Source of the DNA: an uncultured Flavobacterium sp.
Lineage (GTDB): Bacteria > Bacteroidota > Bacteroidia > Flavobacteriales > Flavobacteriaceae
Direction: 5' to 3'
NCBI GenBank assembly: GCA_946886675.1
Contig: CAMPIZ010000031.1
Coordinates: 1 to 10,700, forward strand
DNA length: 10,700 nucleotides
A program made the translations under genes and the position numbers. Below the pieces are notes generated by a model. That model was given only the letters and a program-made list of their open reading frames with translations, was not told the DNA's origin and ran no database searches. Below are positions 1 to 9,200 of the stretch, piece after piece; position 1 is the first letter of the stretch, and every line of letters begins with the position of its first letter.

Positions 1-296
1 CGATAGAAGTAACCGATGATGCCGGTTGTGCGGCAACACCGATCACCTTTACGATCAACCCTGGTGTTGACATCCAAGCAGTGGCAGAGGCTACACTATA
101 CAGTTGTACAGGCAATACGCCAAACAATGAGACAACCATAACGGTGGATGCATCGGTAACGGCTGATGTACAGTACTCCCTTGACGGGGGTGCTTACCAG
201 TCCTCCAATGTGTTTACCAACCTTGCGGTGGGTACCCACACAGTGGATGTACAGCACAGCAACGGCTGTATCGATACGGTAACTTTTGATATCGAA
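1..296 (+). repeat. T0: end of a B domain and full C domain, tail of a higher-order repeat copy
   Basis: This is the truncated last part of a triad whose beginning is outside the window. It contains the end of a B domain of the DDAGC type and a complete C domain of the YSCTGNTPNN type. Bases 1-190 are identical to 2167-2356, exactly 2166 bp away, so the higher-order repeat continues to the left of the window. The C domain also matches the one in T1 at an offset of 726 bp, with 78-271 identical to 804-997. Confidence 0.9.
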
Positions 297-3200
297 GACC
301 ACCAGCCAATAACCATAGACCCGGCTATCACCATTAAGGAGGTATTCTGTTTTGGTGAGGCAACTGGTGAGATTACGGTAACGGCTACAGGCGGTACATC
401 ACCACTGGAATATGCAATTTCTCCGGCATTTGTTTATGGTCCTTCAGGCACTTTTACAGGCTTAACAGCAGGAACTTATACAGTACGTGTAAGAGATGCT
501 ATAGGCTGTATAGATGAAGTATCTGCTATCATTATTAATGAGCCAACTACAGCTTTAATGGCTTCAGAGTCAGTGACCCATGAAATATGCCTTAACGCAA
601 ATGACGGTACGGTAACAATTACTGTTAGTGGAGGTACCGCACCGTATGAAACTATGCTGGATAGTACAGATCCTGCTAACTTCGCAGCTGTATTCAACTA
701 TACAGGACTGACAGCGGGAGATCATACAGTTTATGTAAGGGATGCCAATAACTGTGAGTATACGCCGATCACCTTTACGATCAACCCTGGTGTTGACATC
801 CAGGCAGTGGCAGAGGCTACACTATACAGTTGTACAGGCAATACGCCAAACAATGAGACAACCATAACGGTGGATGCATCGGTAACGGCTGATGTACAGT
901 ACTCCCTTGACGGGGGTGCTTACCAGTCCTCCAATGTGTTTACCAACCTTGCGGTGGGTACCCACACAGTGGATGTACAGCACAGCAACGGCTGTATTGA
1001 TACGGTAACTTTTGATATTGAGAACCGTGACCCTGTTGCGGCTACGGCGTCGGTAACGGCCGATGTGCTTTGCTTTGGCGAGGCCACAGGCAGTATTGAA
1101 GCTACGGTAACCTCAGGCACGGCGCCTTATGAGTATGCGATCTCCACAGCCCCTGCGAACTTTGTTGCATCCAATACTTTTACCGGCCTTGCGGCAGGCA
1201 CCTATACCATCACGGTAAGGGATGCCATCGGCTGTGAGTTTACCACAACAGCGGTAACCGTGGGCGAGCCTGCGGCAGCCCTAACGGCCAGTGAAGCGGT
1301 AACCCATGAGATCTGTCTGGGCGCTAACGACGGTACGGTAACCGTGACGGTAACCGGCGGTACCTCGCCTTACTTTACCTCCCTTGACGGTGCTGCACCT
1401 ATACAGGGGCAGCTTACCTACAGCAGCCTTGCACCGGGTACCTACACGATAGAAGTAACCGATGATGCCGGTTGTGCGGCAACACCGATCACCTTTACGA
1501 TTGATCCGGGTGTTGACATTACCCCTGTTGCGGAGGTACAGGCCACCTGTACAGGCAACACTCCTGGCAATATAGTATTTGTTACAAACCTTGACCCTGC
1601 GGTACTGGCCGATGTGGAATACTCCCTTGACGGTATCACGTATCAGGCGGAAGAATACTTCGTTGACCTTGCAGCGGGCAGCTATACGGTATATGTACGA
1701 CACACGAACGGCTGTATCCAGACCGATGACTTTACCATAACCGCCAGCCCTGCCATAGTGGCTACGGCAGCGGTAACAGCTGATGTGCTTTGCTTTGGCG
1801 AGGCCACCGGTAGTATTGAAGCTACGGTAACCTCAGGCACGGCACCTTATGAATATGCGATCTCCACAGACCCTGCGAACTTTGTAACATCGAATACCTT
1901 TACCGGCCTTGCGGCAGGCACCTATACCATCACGGTAAGGGATGCCATCGGTTGTGAGTTTACCACTACGGCAGTAACGGTTAATGAGCCGGCAGCAGCC
2001 CTAACGGCCAGTGAAGCAGTAACCCATGAGATCTGTTTAGGCGCAAACGACGGTACGGTAACCGTGACGGTTACCGGCGGTACCTCGCCTTACTTTACCT
2101 CCCTTAACGGTGCTGCACCTATTCAGGGGCAGCTTACCTACAGCAGCCTCGCCCCGGGTACCTACACGATAGAAGTAACCGATGATGCCGGTTGTGCGGC
2201 AACACCGATCACCTTTACGATCAACCCTGGTGTTGACATCCAAGCAGTGGCAGAGGCTACACTATACAGTTGTACAGGCAATACGCCAAACAATGAGACA
2301 ACCATAACGGTGGATGCATCGGTAACGGCTGATGTACAGTACTCCCTTGACGGGGGCGCTTACCAGGCATCCGGTGTGTTTACCAACCTTGCGGTGGGTA
2401 CCCACACAGTGGATGTACAGCACACTAACGGCTGTATCGACACGGTAACCTTTGATATAGAGGATCACCAGCCAATAACCATTGACCCGGCTATCACCAT
2501 TAAGGATGTGTTCTGTTTTGGTGAGGCCACAGGAGAGATTACGGTAACAGCCACAGGCGGTACAACGCCACTGGAGTACGCTATATCCCCGGCATTTACT
2601 TACCAGGCTTCCAATACCTTTACTGGTTTAACGGCCGGGACTTATACAATACGTGTAAGGGATGCTATAGGCTGTATTGAAGAGACTTCGGTAATCACCA
2701 TTGACCAGCCTACGGCGGCGCTGGCAGCTTCTGCCACGCCAACCCATGAGATATGTTTAGGGGCTAACGACGGTACGGTAACAGTAACGGTTACCGATGG
2801 TACGGGTCCCTATGAGACCATGCTTGACAGTACCGACCCGGCGGACTTTGCCGCTGTGTTTACCTATACGGGCTTAACCCCGGGCAGCCATACGGTATAT
2901 GTAAGGGATGCCAACAACTGTGAGTATGCGCCGATCACCTTTACTATTGACCCTGGTGTGGACATCCAGGCAGTGGCAGAGGCTACGCTATACAGTTGTA
3001 CGGGCAATACGCCGGACAACCAGACGACCATAACCGTAAATGCATCTGTAACGGCTGATGTACAGTACTCCCTTGACGGGGGCGCTTACCAGTCCTCCAA
3101 CGCGTTCACTAACCTTGCGGTGGGTACCCACACAGTGGATGTACAGCATACAAACGGCTGTATCGATACGGTAACCTTTGATATAGAGAACCGTGACCCT

Positions 3201-6200
3201 GTTACGGCTACGGCGGCGGTAACGGCCGATGTGCTTTGCTTTGGCGAGGCCACCGGTAGTATTGAAGCTACGGTAACCTCAGGCACGGCACCTTATGAGT
3301 ATGCAATCTCCACAGACCCTGCAAACTTTGTAACATCCAACATCTTTACCGGCCTTGCGGCAGGCACTTATACCATTACAGTAAGGGATGCCATCGGCTG
3401 TGAGTTTACCACTACGGCAGTAACGGTGGGTGAGCCGGCAGCAGCCTTAACGGCTACCGAGTCGGTAACCCATGAGATCTGTTTAGGCGCAAACGACGGT
3501 TCGGTAACCGTGACGGTAAACGGCGGTACCTCGCCTTACTTTACCTCCCTTAACGGTGCTGCACCTATTCAGGGGCAGCTTACCTACAGCAGCCTCGCCC
3601 CGGGTACCTACACGATAGAAGTAACCGATGATGCCGGTTGTGCGGCAACACCGATCACCTTTACGATTGATCCGGGTGTTGACATTACCCCTGTTGCGGA
3701 GGTACAGGCCACCTGTACAGGCAACACTCCTGGCAATATAGTATTTGTTACAAACCTTGACCCTGCGGTACTGGCCGATGTGGAATACTCCCTTGACGGT
3801 ATCACGTATCAGGCGGAAGAATACTTCGTTGACCTTGCAGCGGGCAGCTATACGGTATATGTACGACATACAAACGGTTGTATCCAGACCGATGACTTTA
3901 CCATCACCGCCAGCCCTGCCATAGCGGCTACGGCAGCGGTAACGGCCGATGTGCTTTGCTTTGGCGAGGCCACCGGTAGTATCGAAGCTACGGTAATCTC
4001 AGGCACGGCGCCTTATGAATATGCGATCTCCACAGACCCTGCGAACTTTGTTGCATCCAATACCTTTACCGGCCTTGCGGCAGGCACTTATACCATCACG
4101 GTAAGGGATGCCATCGGTTGTGAGTTTACCACAACTGCGGTAACGGTGGGTGAACCTGCGGCAACCCTAACGGCCAGTGAAGCGGTAACCCATGAGATCT
4201 GTTTAGGTGCTAACGACGGTACGGTAACCGTGACGGTAACCGGCGGTACTTCGCCTTACTTTACCTCACTTAACGGTGCTGCACCTATACAGGGGCAGCT
4301 TACCTACAGCAGCCTTGCACCGGGTACCTATACGATAGAAGTAACCGATGATGCCGGTTGTGCGGCAACACCAATCACCTTCACGATTGATCCTGGTGTA
4401 GACATCCAGGCAGTGGCAGAGGCTACGATTTACAGTTGTACGGGCAATACGCCGGACAACCAGACAACCATAACCGTAAATGCATCTGTAACGGCTGATG
4501 TACAGTACTCCCTTGACGGGGGCGCTTACCAGGCATCAAATGTATTTACCAACCTTGCGGTGGGTACCCACACAGTGGATGTACAGCACAGCAACGGCTG
4601 TATCGATACGGTAACTTTTGATATCGAAGACCACCAGCCAATAACCATAGACCCGGCTATCACCATTAAGGATGTGTTCTGTTTTGGTGAGGCTACAGGG
4701 GAGATAACGGTAACAGCCACAGGCGGTACAACGCCATTGGAGTACGCTATATCCCCGGGCTTTGCTTACCAGGCTTCCAATACCTTCACAGGCTTAACGG
4801 CCGGTACGTATACCGTGCGTGTAAGGGATGCTATAGGCTGTATTGCCGAGACCTCGGTAATTACCATTGACCAGCCTACGGCGGCGCTGGCAGCTTCTGC
4901 CACACCAACCCATGAGATCTGTTTAGGGGCTAACGACGGTACGGTAACAGTAACGGTTACCGATGGTACAGGCCCTTATGAGACCATGCTTGACAGTACC
5001 GACCCGGCGGACTTTGCCGCTGTGTTTACCTATACGGGCTTAACCCCGGGCAGCCATACGGTATATGTAAGGGATGCCAACAACTGTGAGTATGCGCCGA
5101 TCACCTTTACTATTGACCCTGGTGTGGACATCCAGGCAGTGGCAGAGGCTACGCTATACAGTTGTACGGGCAATATGCCAAACAATGAGACAACCATAAC
5201 CGTAGATGCATCGGTAACGGCGGATGTACAGTACTCCCTTGACGGGGGCGCTTATCAGGCATCTGGTGTGTTTAACAACCTTGCAGTAGGTACCCACACA
5301 GTAAATGTACAGCACACTAATGGCTGTATCGATACGGTAACTTTTGATATCGAGGATCACCAGCCAATAACTATAGACCCTGCTGTAGCAGTAACCGATG
5401 TATTGTGTTTTGGTGAGGCTACGGGCGAGATTACGGTAACAGCTACAGGCGGTACAACGCCACTGGAGTACGCGATATCCCCGGGCTTTGCTTACCAGGC
5501 CTCCAATACCTTCACAGGCTTAACGGCCGGTACGTATACAATACGTGTAAGGGATGCTATAGGCTGTATGGATGAAACATCTGCTATTATTGTAAACGAA
5601 CCTACAGCAGTACTTGATGTAGCTTCAGCTATTGTTAATGAGTCTTGTATAGGATTGGCAAACGGATCTGTTACATTAACAGTAACAGGTGGTACCGCTC
5701 CATATTTTACGAGCCTTAACTCTAATAACCCTGTAGATTTTGCTCAAGATGTATTCAGTTATACAGATTTAGCAGCAGGTGATTACACAGTATACGTAAG
5801 AGACGCAAATGGTTGTGAATTTACTCCTATTGATTTTACAATAGAACCGGGAATCAACATCCAGGCTATTGCAGAAACTACGATTTACAATTGTACAGGA
5901 AATACTCCTGGCAATGAAACTATTATAACTGTTAATACAACTGTAACAGCTGATGTACAGTACTCCCTTGATGGAGGAGCTTACCAATCATCCAATGTAT
6001 TTACAAACCTTACGGTAGGAGCGCATACTGTAGATGTACAGCATGTAAATGGATGTATGGAAACGGTAACCTTTGATATTGAGGATCACCAGCCAATTGC
6101 AATCGACCCTGCTGTTGCAGTAACCGATGTGTTGTGTTTTGGTGAAGCTACAGGAGAAATCACAGTGACGGCTACAGGCGGTACAACGCCACTGGAGTAT

Positions 6201-9200
6201 GCAATTTCTCCGGCATTTGTTTATGGTCCTTCAGGTACTTTTACAGGCTTAACAGCAGGAACTTATACAGTACGTGTAAGAGATGCTATAGGCTGTCTAG
6301 ATGAAGTATCTGCTATCATTATTAATGAGCCAACAACTGCATTAACAGCTTCGAAGACGGTAACCCATGAGATATGCCTTAACGCAAACGACGGTACGGT
6401 AACAATTACTGTTAGTGGCGGTACCGCACCGTATGAAACTATGCTGGATAGTACAGATCCTGCCAACTTCGCAGCTGTATTCAACTATACAGGACTGACA
6501 GCAGGAGATCATACAGTTTATGTTAGGGATGCCAACAACTGTGAATACGCGCCAATCACCTTTACGATCAATCCAGGTGTTAATATCCAGGCGGTGGCAG
6601 AGCCAACAGTTTATAATTGTACGGGTAATGTGCCAGGCAATGAGACTACTATAACCGTGGATGCATCGGTAACGGCGGATGTACAGTACTCCCTTGACGG
6701 GGGCACTTATCAGGCTTCCAATGTGTTTACCAACCTTGCGGTGGGAACCCACACAGTGGATGTACAGCACACTAACGGCTGTATCGATACGGTAAGCTTT
6801 GATATTGAAGATCATCAGCCAATAACTATAGACCCTGCTGTTGCAGTAACCGATGTATTATGTTTTGATGAGACTACAGGGGAAATTACGGTAACCGCTA
6901 CAGGTGGTACAGCGCCACTGGAATATGCAATCTCACCTGATTTTATTTATGGTGCTTCAAATACGTTTACCGGATTAGCAGCAGGTACTTATACAGTTCG
7001 TGTAATGGATGCGATAGGCTGTATGGCAGAAACTACTACGATTACAATTAATGAGCCTGCATCGGCACTGGACGTGACCTACACAACTGCAAATGCAACT
7101 TGTACAGGGCTTTCAGATGGTTCTGTTACCCTAAATGTTACGGGTGGAACTGCTCCATATTTTACGAGCCTTAACTCTAGCAATCCGGCTGACTTTGCTC
7201 AGGATGTATTTACTTATTCTAATCTTTCCGGAGGCAATTATACAGTATATGTAAGAGATGCTAATGGTTGTGAGTTTGCACCAATTGACTTTACAATTGA
7301 TCCGGGGATTGATATTCAGGCGGCTGTTCAGCCTACAGTATACAACTGTACTGGTAACGTACCGGGTAACAGTACTACTGTAACCGTAAATCCTGCTGAA
7401 GCTGCTAATATGATGTATTCACTTGATGGAGGTGCTTATCAGTCATCTAATACATTTACTAACCTTACAGTAGGTACGCATACGGTAGACGTGCAGCATG
7501 TTAACGGATGTATGGAAACTGTAACATTTGATATAGAAGATCATCAGCCAATTGCGGCTACTGCCACAGTAACATCGGATGTGTTCTGTTACGGGGACGA
7601 TACAGGGGAAATAGTTGTTAATGCGACCGGAGGTACAGGACAGCTGGAATATGCTATCTCACCTTGGTACAACTATACTACAAACAATGTATTTACAACA
7701 TTGGTAGCAGGTAACTATACAATTATTGTAAGAGATGAGATAGGCTGTGAATACACAATTCAGAATGTAATAGTTACTCAGCCTGCCACACCGATTGTGG
7801 CAACTATAGACTGGGAGGATGAAACCTGTCTAAATGCTAACGACGGGTCTGTAACAATAAGCGTTTCCGGAGGTACAGCTCCATATTCAACAAGTATGGA
7901 TGGTGTTAACTTTGTTCAGGACCTGTTTACTTACGACAACCTGGGCGGAGGCCAGCACATAGTATTCGTTCAGGATGCTACAGGCTGCCAGATAATACCG
8001 ATTGTATTTAATGTAGAGGATGGTGTTTATATTAATCCAGATGTAACAGTACAGCCTGTTTGTAATCCGGGTAACTTACCGGGCAATGAAGTTGTTGTTA
8101 CCGTTGCTCCTGAGCTGATAGGCCATGTAGAGTTTTCACTTGACGGAATAAACTATCAGGATTCAAACATATTCTATAACCTGCCGCCGGGAGATTATAC
8201 CATCTATGTTCGCCATGAAAACGGATGTGTAAGGCCGGAAGCATTTACAGTAGTATTTATAAAACCAATTTCAGCTGTTTTAGAAACCAGGGATGTTCCT
8301 TGTAATGGTGAAGCAGGTGGAAGTATTATAGTAACCGGTTCAGGAGGTATAGGAACGCTGACCTATGGAATCTCACCTGATTTTGATATGTCTTCAGATT
8401 TTGAGTTTACAGATCTTGCAGCTGGTGATTATGTAATAAGGGTACAGGATGAAACAGGATGTTATGCAGAATACCCTGTAACAATTAGTGAGCCGGCAGA
8501 ACTTGTAGTTACCCTGGTGGAAACATTCCAGGAAGTATGCGAGAATGATAATAATGCGGCATTATTAATTAACATTACAGGTGGTACTGCTCCTTATTCT
8601 ACCAGCCTTAACCCTGATACTAACTTTGAGGAAGGTAAAGAACTGTATTCAGATCTTGATGGCGGGCAAATATATACTGTATATGTAAGAGACGCCAACG
8701 GATGTATATCTGCGATTGATGTTGAGCTTGATGACCCTGTTATGATCAATGCCATTGCAGGAGTTGAATATGACTGTCAGGAAAATACACTAACTGTTGA
8801 AGTGGATGCGGCTGTTCAGGGCTATGTAACCTACTCGCTTAACGGCGCTGCCCCACAAAACAACAATGTGTTTGAAAATCTGCCGGATGGTACTTATACA
8901 ATAGATGTAATCCACACATCCGGATGTATGGATACTACAGAGCCTGTAACAATAGTTAACAACTCTCCGCTAACACTGTATGTTAATGAGTCCGGGCTTA
9001 ACCAGCTTACAGCAACAGCAAGTGGTGGTGCAGGTGGTTACACTTACACGTTTAATGGTGAGTATATGGGAACCACAAATGTATTTGAGTATTACTCCAG
9101 CGGTAATTATGAAATAATAGTTACAGACAGCAGTGGTTGTAATGATGTAATATTTAAAGAACTAACATTTGTTGATATTACACTTCCGGATATAATGACT

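Larger units (their letters stand above)
1..8957 (+). repeat. Tandem array of about 723-bp A-B-C triads (T0 tail plus T1-T12)
   Basis: The first cysteine codon of each A domain falls at 348, 1071, 1791, 2514, 3237, 3957, 4680, 5406, 6135, 6861, 7587 and 8301, giving spacings of 723, 720, 723, 723, 720, 723, 726, 729, 726, 726 and 714 bp. All are multiples of three, so the reading frame is kept throughout. Within a triad (T1 as model) A spans 297-545, B 546-785 and C 786-1019, about 83, 80 and 78 residues. A, B and C share a common fold signature (early Cys, central aromatic strand, (A)G-x-Y/H-T-V, late D/N-x-G-C) but are much closer to the same letter in other triads than to each other. This suggests that an ancestral domain triplicated first and the triplet was then amplified. 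The array enters from the left, so the total copy number is unknown. Confidence 0.95.

Noticed and set aside
81..83. GTG as the start codon of the adhesin
   Set aside because: The same frame is open to the left edge and encodes the end of a B domain that matches 2167-2246 exactly; this GTG is a valine inside a conserved segment.
1100..4400. Dense GGTAACC heptamers (for example 1106-1112, 1299-1305, 1337-1343, 1349-1355) as a possible uptake or recombination signal
   Set aside because: They coincide with Val-Thr pairs coded GTA-ACC in the repeats, so codon choice and duplication explain them; no excess outside the repeats was seen.
1281..6815. Recurring open frames on the minus strand, such as 1281-1703, 3483-3869 and 6342-6815
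   Set aside because: They lie antisense to the repeat-coding frame, recur only because the repeats recur, and encode low-quality Arg/Cys/Tyr-rich sequence with no family resemblance.
1..8957. CRISPR array or intergenic satellite
   Set aside because: Units are about 723 bp, all lengths are multiples of three, and differences are mainly conservative in one continuous reading frame; there is no short repeat plus unique spacer pattern.
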